Of a DNA stretch of 64,000 bases, positions 1 through 8,274 are shown one piece after another. Under the pieces are notes generated by a model. The model ran no database searches. It saw only the letters and a list, made by a program, of their open reading frames with translations, and was not told where the DNA came from. The position numbers and the translations under genes were made by a program. Within the stretch, counting starts at the first letter, position 1, and every line of letters begins with the position of its first letter. Origin of the DNA: Clostridium sp. N3C (GTDB lineage: Bacteria; Bacillota; Clostridia; Clostridiales; Clostridiaceae); the NCBI RefSeq assembly GCF_900095445.1, contig NZ_FMJL01000005.1:53747-117746 (forward strand). The letters run 5' to 3'.

Positions 1-448
1 ACAATGGACTGTTAGAAAAATTGTAAAACAGTGAAAAATACAGAACTGTAATAGTATCATGAGCAAATCTAGCGAAATAAGCAGTGCCATGAAAGGATTG
101 ATAGTGTCCCTGTGCTACCGATGCTGCGGTATTATACATCAAGGCAAAATCAGATTCGGGCTTTGATGGAACTAACAAAACCCACATAAGTCTAAGTGCA
201 AAAGCTAAAACTAAAATATAAAAAGTTATATTTCTTTCAAATAAATTAAAAATTGTTGTTTTAATATTAAATCGGTCTTTAATGTAAATATAAGTTGTTA
301 ATATTAATAAAAAAAGAGTAAGTATCGGAAATATTATTTTTTTGGTTTCTATAATAAAGTAAAAAGGAATTAAAATAGTAAATATGCAAATAAAAATTAC
401 CACTGTTTTCATAGCATATCTTAAAAAACTGCTAAAATAATTAACCAT
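1..448 (-). CDS. Polytopic membrane protein, GT-C/GT39-like glycosyltransferase (partial)
   Basis: The reverse strand is open from an ATG at 448 to the left edge, giving about 149 residues of the N-terminus; the rest lies outside the window. Two hydrophobic helices precede a third segment that runs into an RLMWV...PSKPESD stretch followed by a soluble part with MYNTAA and GTAYFARF. A membrane helix followed by an Asp in the first external loop is the usual start of GT-C mannosyl/arabinosyl-transferases (PMT/ArnT type), which use polyprenyl-phosphate sugars. GGAAGG lies about 13 bases upstream of the start. The family call rests on pattern recognition only. Confidence 0.5.
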   Translation of the reverse strand, partial: MVNYFSSFLRYAMKTVVIFICIFTILIPFYFIIETKKIIFPILTLFLLILTTYIYIKDRFNIKTTIFNLFERNITFYILVLAFALRLMWVLLVPSKPESDFALMYNTAASVAQGHYQSFHGTAYFARFAHDTITVLYFSLFYNFSNSPL

Positions 449-606
449 TGTTATTACAACACCTTCCTTAAAAATAATTTTCTTCTATTATGATTATAAG
501 TTCATTGTTATTTATCTACAAGCTTTTTATAAAAGGAAATATTATTGAAAATGTTACACATAATATTTAAGAGGAGAAATATATTTTATAAAAAGGAGAT
601 GAGCTT

Positions 607-864
607 GTGTCTAAGAGGAAAGAATATGCGGTTATTTTAGTAGAAAATGAAGATACATGTTCTATCAAGAAAGTAAGTCAAAATTCTTTTAATCAAATTA
701 AAGATATGAAAAGTCGCGGTAAAGACGATCCTTCCATTGTTAAAAGTATTGTGGAATTAAATACTAGAGAAGATAATATTATATCTAATGGATTAACAAA
801 ACAAGAAGCTATTGAACAGGCTGACAAAATAGGATGTGATTTTTTATCCTTAGAAACTAATTAA
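607..864 (+). CDS. Small hypothetical protein (85 aa)
   Basis: The GTG start is preceded by AAGGAGATGAGCTT, a strong ribosome site at good distance. The product is charged and soluble, with no signal peptide or membrane helix, and ends in a short helical part with GLTKQEAIEQADKIGCDF. I do not recognise the family. It stands alone and is followed by a short hairpin at 871-889. Confidence 0.6.
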   Translation: MSKRKEYAVILVENEDTCSIKKVSQNSFNQIKDMKSRGKDDPSIVKSIVELNTREDNIISNGLTKQEAIEQADKIGCDFLSLETN

Positions 865-870
865 AACATA

Positions 871-889
871 GACTGAGGAGATCTCAGTC
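871..889 (+). terminator. Weak hairpin terminator
   Basis: GACTGAG and CTCAGTC form a 7-bp stem with a 5-base loop just after the stop codon, followed by the T-rich TTATTT. Confidence 0.45.
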
Positions 890-1031
890 TTATTTGCTAG
901 TATGCAATTGTAATAATGAAGAATTAATAAAAAATCATAACAATTAAAGGAATGAGAAATAATAGATTAAAGATCAAAAGTTTTACTTATGGAATTATAA
1001 GAACAATCATAGGATGAAAGGGGAGAAACAT

Positions 1032-1391
1032 ATGCATTTATCAAAGTTATTTTGGGCTTTTGCAGTTGGTGGAGGGATATGTGTTATAGGTCAAATTCTA
1101 ATGGATGTGTTTAAATTAACACCAGCGCACACTACGTGCACTTTAGTAGTAGCAGGAGCTATATTAGGTGGATTAGGTCTTTATGAACCATTAATTAAGT
1201 TAGCAGGGGCAGGTGCTACAGTTCCAATATGTAGTTTTGGAAATTCATTACTTAAGGGCGCTATGATGGAAGCAGAAAAGAGAGGTTATATTGGTGTTTT
1301 AACAGGTATATTTAAAATCACAAGCGGAGGTATTTCTGTTGCTATAATTTTTGCTTTTGTAGCTTCTTTAATTTTTAAACCTAAAGGATAA
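1032..1391 (+). CDS. spoVAE: Stage V sporulation protein AE (SpoVAEb type)
   Basis: This 119-residue hydrophobic protein contains the block [20 protein letters not shown], then [20 protein letters not shown], and ends in FKPKG. That pattern is characteristic of SpoVAE(b), an inner-membrane protein of the SpoVA channel that moves dipicolinic acid into the forespore and out during germination. I chose the ATG at 1032 because AAAGGGGAG lies just upstream; the in-frame ATG at 1014 has no such site. spoVAC and spoVAD normally sit beside it but are absent here, so this is an orphan copy. Confidence 0.85.
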   Translation: MHLSKLFWAFAVGGGICVIGQILMDVFKLTPAHTTCTLVVAGAILGGLGLYEPLIKLAGAGATVPICSFGNSLLKGAMMEAEKRGYIGVLTGIFKITSGGISVAIIFAFVASLIFKPKG

Positions 1392-1467
1392 AATGTAACT
1401 GAAATTTAGATCGAAAAATAAAACAAATATTTGTAGAAATGTATATAAATATTTGTGATAATAAATA

Positions 1468-1496
1468 TTGGAAAAAATATAATAAAATGGTATAAT
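1468..1496 (+). promoter_or_regulatory. Sigma-A-type promoter for the Cas6-like gene
   Basis: TTGGAA (1468-1473) and TATAAT (1491-1496) are separated by exactly 17 bases, about 30 bases upstream of the start codon at 1528. Confidence 0.6.
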
Positions 1497-1527
1497 TTAA
1501 ACTGTCATTACTTTACTAGGGGGGAAT

Positions 1528-1986
1528 ATGTTTAGATTAAAAGTTCAACTAAGACCTATGAAAAGAGTGGCCATTAATATAAACTATAGGCCAAGATTAA
1601 ATGCTTTATGCAAAGAACTTATACAATTCAATAGGAAGCGATATCCAACATTCACTGAAGAAAAGAAGCAAAAGGACAAACTGTTTTTTTCTCCATTGTT
1701 CTGTAAGAAGTATGAAGTGCATGAGGGAAAAATTATTTTTAAGGATTCCATAAGTTGCTATATTTCATGTCCATCCTATAGTACTGTGCTTGATTTAGTT
1801 CAAGGATTTTATCATAAAAATATAATTAAATTAGGAAGAGTGGACATGGAGGTAGTTTCTATAGAATTAAAATCTATTGAAAACTACAAGAGGTCCGAAA
1901 AGCCTAAAAAACATATTTACAATGAAGAGCATACTATGATAAATTATTCTACAGTCAATGGAGATGAAGTTGCTCTTATGAAGTAA
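1528..1986 (+). CDS. Cas6-like RAMP protein, N-terminal half only
   Basis: The 152-residue product starts FRLKVQLRP, has a Y-rich helix (INYRPRLNALCKELI), then KLFFSPLF, EGKIIFKDSISCYISCP, and an FYHKNIIKLGRVDMEVVSIE strand-helix-strand. This succession matches the N-terminal ferredoxin-like domain of Cas6, the CRISPR pre-crRNA endonuclease. Cas6 is usually about 230-250 residues with a second RAMP domain ending in a Gly-rich loop. Here the protein ends after a polar tail, and a strong terminator begins five bases later, so the second half is missing. GGGGGGA lies 7 bases upstream of the ATG. No CRISPR array or other cas gene is visible. It may be a relic or a repurposed domain. Confidence 0.5.
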   Translation: MFRLKVQLRPMKRVAININYRPRLNALCKELIQFNRKRYPTFTEEKKQKDKLFFSPLFCKKYEVHEGKIIFKDSISCYISCPSYSTVLDLVQGFYHKNIIKLGRVDMEVVSIELKSIENYKRSEKPKKHIYNEEHTMINYSTVNGDEVALMK

Positions 1987-1990
1987 TTAT

Positions 1991-2028
1991 AAAAAAAACT
2001 GTTATAATAAATTATAACAGTTTTTTTT
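1991..2028. terminator. Bidirectional terminator
   Basis: A perfect inverted repeat has its core GTTATAAT-AA-ATTATAAC flanked by CT/AG and by A8 and T8 tracts. It can terminate both the Cas6-like gene (+) and the convergent small membrane protein (-), whose stop codon lies inside it. Confidence 0.85.
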
Positions 2029-2229
2029 GTTTCTTAAATTACAATGTTCAATTAAATCTATAGTTCCTAAAACTATATGCGCTAATCCAAAGCCTACAAC
2101 TCCAGCTGCAGCCATTCTTACTAGATCATTTTTTTTCGTATGTTTTGCTTTCATAGCTTTATAATCAACAATTGCTCCAGCGGTTGTAACAATAGTACCT
2201 AAAGCAGTTGGTATTAATCCCTCTTTCAT
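2002..2229 (-). CDS. Small hydrophobic protein (75 aa)
   Basis: The protein has two membrane-spanning segments, one near the N-terminus (PTALGTIVTTAGAIV) and one central (AAAGVVGFGLAHIVLGTIDLI), joined by a basic loop and followed by a short polar tail. Start context AGGGGAGGAATTTAAATG is strong. Small clostridial proteins with the GFGLAHIVLGxID block are common but of unknown function. Confidence 0.65.
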   Translation of the reverse strand: MKEGLIPTALGTIVTTAGAIVDYKAMKAKHTKKNDLVRMAAAGVVGFGLAHIVLGTIDLIEHCNLRNKKNCYNLL

Positions 2230-2291
2230 TTAAATTCCTCCCCTTATTTAAGTCAATTGCTTTATTTATATCTTTCCTCATAGAAGAAGTT

Positions 2292-3038
2292 TTATTCTGT
2301 TATCTTTAGTTTGTCCTTTAAGTCAATTCTTAACATTTCCAAAAGGATTTTTTCTTTTTCTTTAATTTTTTCTTTTGACATAGGTTCTGTATCCTTTAAT
2401 CTATATTTTATTCCCATAGTTTCGTATTTATTTACTCCTAAAGTGTGATAGGGGAGAAGTTCTATTTTTTCGATATAGTTTATATCATTAATAATTGAGG
2501 CCAACTTTTCAAAATGTTCTTTACTATCTGTAATGTCAGGTACAACTACATGTCTTATCCATAGAGGGACTTTTTGTTTTTGAGCAATATTTAAAAAATC
2601 ATATGCCCCTCTGCCATCCAAACCAGTAAGATTTTTGTATCCTTCTGAGGTAACATGTTTAATATCAAACAAGATTAAATCGGTATACTTTAAAATTTCT
2701 TCATATTTACCAACACCATAACCAGCTGTATCGATTGTGGTATGAATTCCATTTTCTTTGCAAAGTTTTAAAATTTCAATTAGGAAGTCCGCCTGCATCA
2801 ATGGATCTCCACCGGAAAATGTTACTCCACCACCAGAACGTTCAAAGTAGGGTTTAAAACGTGTGATTTTTTTATATAATTCATCTGCTTCTATTTCAGT
2901 ACCTTCATTCATAGCCCAGGTATCTGGATTATGGCAATAGGCACATCTTAACTTACAACCTTGAAAAAATACTACAGTTCTTATACCTGGTCCATCTACT
3001 AATCCCATACTTTCTATAGAATGAATTCTTCCTTTCAT
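2292..3038 (-). CDS. pflA: Pyruvate formate-lyase activating enzyme
   Basis: This radical-SAM enzyme installs the glycyl radical on pyruvate formate-lyase. The CxxxCxxC cluster motif is at C28-C32-C35 (GCKLRCAYCHNPDTW), preceded by VDGPGIRTVVF and followed by GGGVTFSGGDPL, all diagnostic for PflA. I start at the ATG at 3038 because AAGTGGGTGA precedes it and the length then fits the family. An in-frame ATG at 3059 would add seven residues but lacks a ribosome site. No pflB is adjacent, so activase and target are unlinked or pflB lies outside the window. Confidence 0.92.
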   Translation of the reverse strand: MKGRIHSIESMGLVDGPGIRTVVFFQGCKLRCAYCHNPDTWAMNEGTEIEADELYKKITRFKPYFERSGGGVTFSGGDPLMQADFLIEILKLCKENGIHTTIDTAGYGVGKYEEILKYTDLILFDIKHVTSEGYKNLTGLDGRGAYDFLNIAQKQKVPLWIRHVVVPDITDSKEHFEKLASIINDINYIEKIELLPYHTLGVNKYETMGIKYRLKDTEPMSKEKIKEKEKILLEMLRIDLKDKLKITE

Positions 3039-3178
3039 GTATGTCACCCACTTTTTCATCGATTTTTATCTTATTATACAATGCTTTTTAATATTTTAAA
3101 AGCTTATTAAATATCATTATTACTTACTTTTATTCATAATATATTACGAGAAAATATAAAGTGATACGGGGTTTAGAT

Positions 3179-4096
3179 ATGCCTGAAAATAAAGCTATAA
3201 TTCCTTTATACTTAAATACTGATATGCTTAACAATCTTTTTACCATCGTAATACAAGAGTTTGTTGAAATAAAAAGTTTTAGTGCAAAGGATATATTAAA
3301 TGCTCAAATAAGAACACCTATTAGTGAATTTTCCCACGATTTATTTGGTAGACATATGCAAGGGGATCTTACTATTCAGATTCAGAATGAATTTATAAAA
3401 CAAAGAACAGAGGAGAGGGTATCTGCAACCATTGTAATTTTAAAAAAACTAAAAGACATATTAGCTAGGGAAAATTTATTAAAGTTCATAGATAATAATT
3501 ATTCCTCTAATAATATTCAGGTTAATGATTATGTTGAATTCTATTGTAAACTTAAAAGAAATCCCTATGTTGAAAATATGATAAATGCTATAAATCTTCT
3601 AGAAATTGAAGGAGCAATAAATGAAAACAAAAATGAGGTTACTGTAGATGAAATTGCTGAAGAAAATACTAATATTTCTAATATAAAAAGAGAGGAGCTA
3701 CTAAACTATTTAAAGAAAAGTTTAACTTCCCACCAAAAGGAAAGATGTATAAGATATATTGCTACTGGAGTAAATAATTCTTTAAAGGCAATAGTACCCT
3801 TAAAATTAGGGAGTTTGCTAGACCATGAAGATTATATGCTAACTGGTAATGTTAGGATATTGGGTAAGGTAGTACAATCCATGATAGATAATAAGGAAAG
3901 TTCTGAATCAAATTATCTTAAAGAAGAAGATATACAGTTTTATTCAAATGATGCTTTTTTTGATAATTTAGATTTTGAACTGCTTCAGAAAAAAACTTGC
4001 CCTTTATTAAAAAATAAACCTAAGCTTAGAAAATTTAATATTGGAAAGGATATTAGGCCTAAATTTGAAATTCTACCAATTGCTATTTATATTTAA
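3179..4096 (+). CDS. Hypothetical protein (305 aa)
   Basis: This soluble protein begins IIPLYLNTDMLNNLF and has a helical central part rich in Lys/Glu, then a domain around KLGSLLDHEDYMLTGNVRILGKVVQSM that looks like a small beta-barrel or substrate-handling fold. It ends in a short, probably strand-forming FEILPIAIYI. No membrane segment or metal motif is visible and I do not recognise the family. The ATG at 3179 is preceded by ACGGGG; an upstream GTG at 3161 is possible. Confidence 0.6.
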   Translation: MPENKAIIPLYLNTDMLNNLFTIVIQEFVEIKSFSAKDILNAQIRTPISEFSHDLFGRHMQGDLTIQIQNEFIKQRTEERVSATIVILKKLKDILARENLLKFIDNNYSSNNIQVNDYVEFYCKLKRNPYVENMINAINLLEIEGAINENKNEVTVDEIAEENTNISNIKREELLNYLKKSLTSHQKERCIRYIATGVNNSLKAIVPLKLGSLLDHEDYMLTGNVRILGKVVQSMIDNKESSESNYLKEEDIQFYSNDAFFDNLDFELLQKKTCPLLKNKPKLRKFNIGKDIRPKFEILPIAIYI

Positions 4097-4196
4097 TGTT
4101 TTATTAGCTAATTATAAATTAATTTATTGTCTCCCTTAAATGTGATAAAATAAATATGAATGTTGCAAATAAATCAAATGAAAGAAAGGAATGCTT

Positions 4197-4607
4197 ATGA
4201 ACATTGCATTTTTTCTAACACCTAAAAGCGATGTAGTATGGGAAGACTTTAACTCAACAATGAGGCAAGCTATGGAAAAAATGGAGTACCATAGTTACAC
4301 CGCAATACCTTTACTTGATGGAAAAGGTAGATATGTCGGCACTCTTACTGAGGGAGACCTTTTATGGATGTTAAAAAACAACCCAGATCTAACTTTTAAT
4401 AATTTAAACAAAATTAAAATTTCAGAAATAAAAAGACATATGAATAACAAGCCTGTAACAATTAATTCAGATATAGAAAGTTTGATTTCTTTAGCTGTAA
4501 ATCAGAATTTTGTACCTGTAGTGGACGACCATGGAACATTTATTGGCATAATTAAAAGAAGTGATATAATAAATTACTGTTATGAAAAATTTATTAATGA
4601 GAGGTAG
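4197..4607 (+). CDS. CBS-domain pair protein
   Basis: Two CBS motifs make up nearly all of this 136-residue protein. The first has YTAIPLLDGKGRYVGTLTEGDLLW and the second FVPVVDDHGTFIGIIKRSDIINY. Such stand-alone CBS pairs (Bateman modules) bind adenosine nucleotides and act as regulatory subunits. AAAGGA lies six bases upstream of the ATG at 4197; the ATG at 4191 would abut the ribosome site. No partner is evident next to it. Confidence 0.85.
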   Translation: MNIAFFLTPKSDVVWEDFNSTMRQAMEKMEYHSYTAIPLLDGKGRYVGTLTEGDLLWMLKNNPDLTFNNLNKIKISEIKRHMNNKPVTINSDIESLISLAVNQNFVPVVDDHGTFIGIIKRSDIINYCYEKFINER

Positions 4608-4627
4608 ACAATAAGAAATTTAAAAAG

Positions 4628-4657
4628 GGGATTATGATTAAATCATAATCCCTTAGA
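4628..4657. terminator. Bidirectional terminator
   Basis: GGGATTATGATT and AATCATAATCCC form a 12-bp stem between the convergent CBS gene and the polyprenyl synthase gene. T-rich sequence lies to the right and A-rich sequence to the left. Confidence 0.75.
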
Positions 4658-4665
4658 TTTTTCTT

Positions 4666-5631
4666 TTAAAAGGTTCTCGTTAATAGTTTATTGGTTACAT
4701 TAACTAAAGTATCTTTATTATGACCTTCTGGTAGTGTATTTATAAGTTTAAAAGCCTTATCTGTATATGACTGAGCAAGCTTTTCTGCTTTTCTTAAGTA
4801 ACCTTCATCCTTTAAAGTATTAACAATACTATTTATATCTTCATCAGAAAGTTTTTCTTTAGATAAAAGATTTTCTATTTTATAATTTTTATCCTGCAAA
4901 GCATAGATAATGGGTAGGGTATAAATACCTTGTTTAAGATCATTGCACACCGGCTTGCCTACAACAGCTTCAGTGCCCTTAAAATCCAACAAATCATCGA
5001 TGATTTGGAAAGCCATACCTATGTTATGTCCAATATTTTGTAGCTTTTTTGTAAGCTTTTTATTACATTTACCTTCCACAGCACCGGCATAAAAACTCAA
5101 TGAGATTAACTCGGCAGTTTTATAGGATATCCTTCTTAGATATTCCTTAATGTTTACTTCTTTTTTGAATTTAGCTTGATACTGTTCGATTTCACCTAAG
5201 CAAATTCTTGATAGGGACAGAGTATCTACTTCTATGCTTTTTGCTGAACTACATTTTGCTAATAAATTAAAGCAAATACAAAATAAATAATCACCTACGT
5301 AAACTGCGAAATTCTTTCCATATTTATGTTGAATAGTTTCTTTTCCTCGTCTTAATTTAGACTCATCTATTACATCATCATGGACTAAAGTAGCCATATG
5401 AAACATTTCCATAACCGCTGCAATAGTGTAAATATCTTGACTTTGTTCATTACCAAAGCTATGAGCTATTAGAACAAAGGCCGGTCTTAAAAACTTTCCT
5501 CCTGAATTTAATAAATCTTTTAGTGCATTTTCCATAAGTTTATTTCTTGATTTAAGATTATTATTTATTACCTTATTAACTTCTACTAACTCTTTTGACA
5601 ATTGAGTAAACTCACTCCAAAAATTGTTCAT
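4666..5631 (-). CDS. Polyprenyl (heptaprenyl-type) diphosphate synthase
   Basis: This 321-residue trans-prenyltransferase condenses isopentenyl diphosphate onto an allylic primer to make a long-chain polyprenyl diphosphate. Visible motifs are GGKFLRP (IPP binding), the first Asp-rich motif LVHDDVIDESKLRRG, and the second, IIDDLLDF, with KPVCNDLKQG after it. Length and motifs match HepT/IspB-type long-chain synthases. It lies downstream of the NDH-2 gene on the same strand, with a hairpin between. That suggests, but does not prove, a role in quinone side-chain supply; an undecaprenyl-like carrier role is the alternative. Confidence 0.88.
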   Translation of the reverse strand: MNNFWSEFTQLSKELVEVNKVINNNLKSRNKLMENALKDLLNSGGKFLRPAFVLIAHSFGNEQSQDIYTIAAVMEMFHMATLVHDDVIDESKLRRGKETIQHKYGKNFAVYVGDYLFCICFNLLAKCSSAKSIEVDTLSLSRICLGEIEQYQAKFKKEVNIKEYLRRISYKTAELISLSFYAGAVEGKCNKKLTKKLQNIGHNIGMAFQIIDDLLDFKGTEAVVGKPVCNDLKQGIYTLPIIYALQDKNYKIENLLSKEKLSDEDINSIVNTLKDEGYLRKAEKLAQSYTDKAFKLINTLPEGHNKDTLVNVTNKLLTRTF

Positions 5632-5694
5632 TGAATCACCCTTTTTAATATCTTTACCGAAATAAATTATAATATTCTTTGCAATATTATTAAG

Positions 5695-5726
5695 GGCACT
5701 GATTTACTTATTCATAAATCAGTGCC
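5695..5726 (-). terminator. Hairpin between NDH-2 and polyprenyl synthase genes
   Basis: GGCACTGATTTA and TAAATCAGTGCC form a perfect 12-bp stem with an 8-base loop. It is followed on the minus strand by CTTAATAAT, which is a weak T-tract, so termination may be partial and permit read-through. Confidence 0.6.
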
Positions 5727-5749
5727 TTAAAAATTAAGTTTTTTATTTG

Positions 5750-7693
5750 CTATTTATCATAAATAGGCTTTCTTTTTCCTACCCAGAAGTTGCTAAAGAG
5801 ATCTTTAAGCCATGGCATAACAAAATAATCTAAACCTAAAGCTTTACCGGCACCGGCCATTAGGGCAATAGCTCCAAAGAAATACCATAATATGTCCCAT
5901 CCAGCCATACCAGAAAGTATAAAGTTAACAACCATAAAGGCAGAGGCGGCGCTAGCTAGCCATGTGAATAAACCGGCAATAAGGAGTAAACCCATACCTA
6001 TTTCTGCAACAACCACAAATCTTTGGAACCATACCGCAATATCTGCATTAGGCATAAATATTTCCATGATTTTCTTGTAGAAGTTTGGCATACTCATTAT
6101 TGGATCAGGCCAAGAACTTGAAGCTGCTTCTGCAGCACCGGATTGAGAAGCTGAAGCTACTGCGTCTGCCACTGAAGTAGTTTCTGTTACAGTCTGAGAA
6201 GCAGAAGAGACCGCATCACTTACAGAACCGGATTCAGCACTCTTATATAACCAATCAAAAGGCATTTTAACATTACCTTTTTTAATCCAACTGTCTTTAC
6301 CGATACCGGATGTAAGTTTCTTTAATCCATTGGCTTTTTCCCAATTTTCTTCACCAACTAATTTTTCTAATCCTTCTAAAAGCCAAAGTATTCCAATATA
6401 AACTCTTAAGCATATTAACCATAATACGTTAGATTTAGCAGATAAATGTCCTCCTACAAAAGAACGTCTATCTTTCATATTAAAGAATTCATGGCTTAAA
6501 TATTTAAACATTAAATAGAATCCGCCAGCACCCCATAGATAATGAAGGTTTACTAAATGCTTCATTAACATAGCAAAGAAACCAGAAAGCTTAATGCCGC
6601 TTAAGTTAGCTACAGCATAGTGACTTCCTACTGAAACCATGAAACCATGATAATTAGATTTAAAAGGTTTCTTTTCTTTATTTTCAATATCAGCAATAAT
6701 GTTATGAGCTGCTGTTTCTGAAGTCTGTAAAGCAGCTTCAACTATTTGAGGTAGGTTTTTAGATTCTCCTTCTTCTACAAAGGCGCAATCACCAACTACA
6801 TAAATATTTTCTTTGTCTAATGCCTGCATATATTCATTAGCAATTAATCTACCTCTATTATTTAAGGATAATCCTAAATTAGAATTGAAGGAATTACCTT
6901 GAACACCACAAGTCCAAACAAGAGTATTTGTAGATATTTTAGTACCATCTTTTAATGTTATGCTATCTTCTGAAACACTTACAATAGGTGCATTTGTAAG
7001 TATTTCTACACCTTTTTTGTTTAAGTATTTTTCAGTTTTTCTAGCACCTTTTTCATCAAGGATATTTAGTATTCGGCCCATAGCTTCAACTACTAATAGC
7101 CTTACTTCAGACTCATATACATTATATTCTTTTGCTAATTTCTTTTTCCATTCTACAAGTTCTCCAATTAACTCGATACCTGTAAAACCAGCTCCAGCTA
7201 CAACAAAAGTAAGCATTGCTTGTCTTTTCTTAGCGTTTCGTTCCATGGAAGCTTTTCTAAACATGTTTTCAATATGTTTTCTAATTTTTATTGCATCTTT
7301 CATGGACCATAGAGTGAATCCGTGTTCCTTTACACCAGGTACACCGAAAAATGCAGGTTCGCTACCAGTGCCTAGTATTAGATAATCATATTGATATTCT
7401 GCAAAATCGGTAATGAGCTTCTGGCTATCTACATCAATTTTTTGAACTTCCTCTGTTACTATGTTAACTTTAGATCTATGAAAAATCTTTCTTAAATCAA
7501 CTTGAACAGATTCTGGTTCTACTCTTCCTCCGGCAACCTCATGAAGTTCAGTCATAAGGGTGTGATAGGGAAGTTTGTCTATAAGTGTGATTTTAACACT
7601 GTCGTTTTTCTTGAACTTTTTGCTGAGTATCTTTGCAGAATGTACCCCAGCGTACCCAGCGCCAAGAATTACTATATTTGTAGTTTTGTTCAT
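5750..7693 (-). CDS. Type II NADH dehydrogenase fused to a DoxX-like membrane domain
   Basis: Residues 1-420 are a two-dinucleotide-fold flavoprotein: GAGYAG near residue 11 for FAD, VAGAGFTGIEL near 166 for NADH, and YVVGDCAF near 298. This is the NDH-2 pattern of non-proton-pumping NADH:quinone oxidoreductases. Residues 425-445 and about 545-640 are hydrophobic with a DoxX-type arrangement (WFQRFVVVAEIGMGLLLIAGL, then ALMAGAGKALGLDYFV). Between them, residues 484-528 form an Ala/Ser-rich linker with a 17-residue tandem repeat (SVSDAVSSASQ at 490, SVADAVASASQ at 507). The start has a GGAGAGGTGGAAC site. The likely role is membrane NADH oxidation or oxygen detoxification. Confidence 0.88.
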   Translation of the reverse strand: MNKTTNIVILGAGYAGVHSAKILSKKFKKNDSVKITLIDKLPYHTLMTELHEVAGGRVEPESVQVDLRKIFHRSKVNIVTEEVQKIDVDSQKLITDFAEYQYDYLILGTGSEPAFFGVPGVKEHGFTLWSMKDAIKIRKHIENMFRKASMERNAKKRQAMLTFVVAGAGFTGIELIGELVEWKKKLAKEYNVYESEVRLLVVEAMGRILNILDEKGARKTEKYLNKKGVEILTNAPIVSVSEDSITLKDGTKISTNTLVWTCGVQGNSFNSNLGLSLNNRGRLIANEYMQALDKENIYVVGDCAFVEEGESKNLPQIVEAALQTSETAAHNIIADIENKEKKPFKSNYHGFMVSVGSHYAVANLSGIKLSGFFAMLMKHLVNLHYLWGAGGFYLMFKYLSHEFFNMKDRRSFVGGHLSAKSNVLWLICLRVYIGILWLLEGLEKLVGEENWEKANGLKKLTSGIGKDSWIKKGNVKMPFDWLYKSAESGSVSDAVSSASQTVTETTSVADAVASASQSGAAEAASSSWPDPIMSMPNFYKKIMEIFMPNADIAVWFQRFVVVAEIGMGLLLIAGLFTWLASAASAFMVVNFILSGMAGWDILWYFFGAIALMAGAGKALGLDYFVMPWLKDLFSNFWVGKRKPIYDK

Positions 7694-8038
7694 TGTTCCA
7701 CCTCTCCAATCGCATACTTCAGATATATTTTATAATTAAATTTAAAATTTGTCCATATTATATTGTTAATTTTTAAACTATAGCCTAGAATTTATTAACA
7801 TAAGTCGAAAAATGTAGTATTAATAACTGAATATCATAGGTAGATTTATTTATTTAAGTTCTTTTTAACAGTATTTACTTTTTTATATTTTTGTATGTAT
7901 CAAGGTATTAGCCTTGTTAATTAATATTTCTTTGTTAAATTACAGTTTAATAAATAGTGACCAAAAAACCTTACTAAGAATATGATATATTAAGTCTTTT
8001 AGAAATTTTTATACTTAAGTTAAAAAGGAGGTATATAT
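7694..8038. other. Divergent intergenic region (345 bases)
   Basis: This is a very AT-rich spacer between the divergent NDH-2 gene and the Cys-rich peptide gene. It must hold both promoters. I see AAGTCGAAAAATG (near 7803), which resembles a Spo0A box, and several TTGTTAA half-sites near 7920-7940, but no complete operator or confident -35/-10 pair. The plus-strand gene has AAAAAGGAGG just before its start. Confidence 0.4.
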
Positions 8039-8248
8039 ATGAGTAAACGTCATAAAAAAGATTGTTGTTGTTGTGATCCATGCTGCGATCCTTGTTGTGA
8101 TCCATGCTGTACTCCATTTTCATCAGGTTATGGCGGATTCTATGGAAATTATGGATATGGCGGCGGTTTAGGATGCGGAAGTTGGATATGGATAATTATA
8201 TTAATAGCCTTAGCTTTCTGTTTCTGGAAACCAAAAAATTATTGTTAA
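8039..8248 (+). CDS. Cys-rich, Gly/Tyr-rich small protein with hydrophobic tail
   Basis: The 69-residue product has three parts. A Lys/His-rich start is followed by CCCC and three DPCC units (residues 9-24), then a Gly/Tyr-rich stretch (GYGGFYGNYGYGGG), then a single hydrophobic segment (WIWIIILIALAFCFW) and KPKNYC. The Gly-Tyr-plus-helix half resembles YjcZ-type sporulation peptides. The Cys-rich part resembles spore-coat or metal-binding peptides. AAAAAGGAGG is an ideal ribosome site. A role in the spore surface is an inference from composition only. Confidence 0.7.
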   Translation: MSKRHKKDCCCCDPCCDPCCDPCCTPFSSGYGGFYGNYGYGGGLGCGSWIWIIILIALAFCFWKPKNYC

Positions 8249-8250
8249 AA

Positions 8251-8274
8251 AAAGAGGCGATTGCCTCTTTCTTT
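8251..8274. terminator. Bidirectional terminator
   Basis: AAAGAGGC-GATT-GCCTCTTT forms an 8-bp stem between the convergent Cys-rich peptide gene and the 183-residue membrane protein gene. Confidence 0.8.

Noticed and set aside
7900..7960. Rex operator near TTGTTAA half-sites
   Set aside because: The half-sites do not form the TTGTTAA-N4-TTAACAA palindrome.
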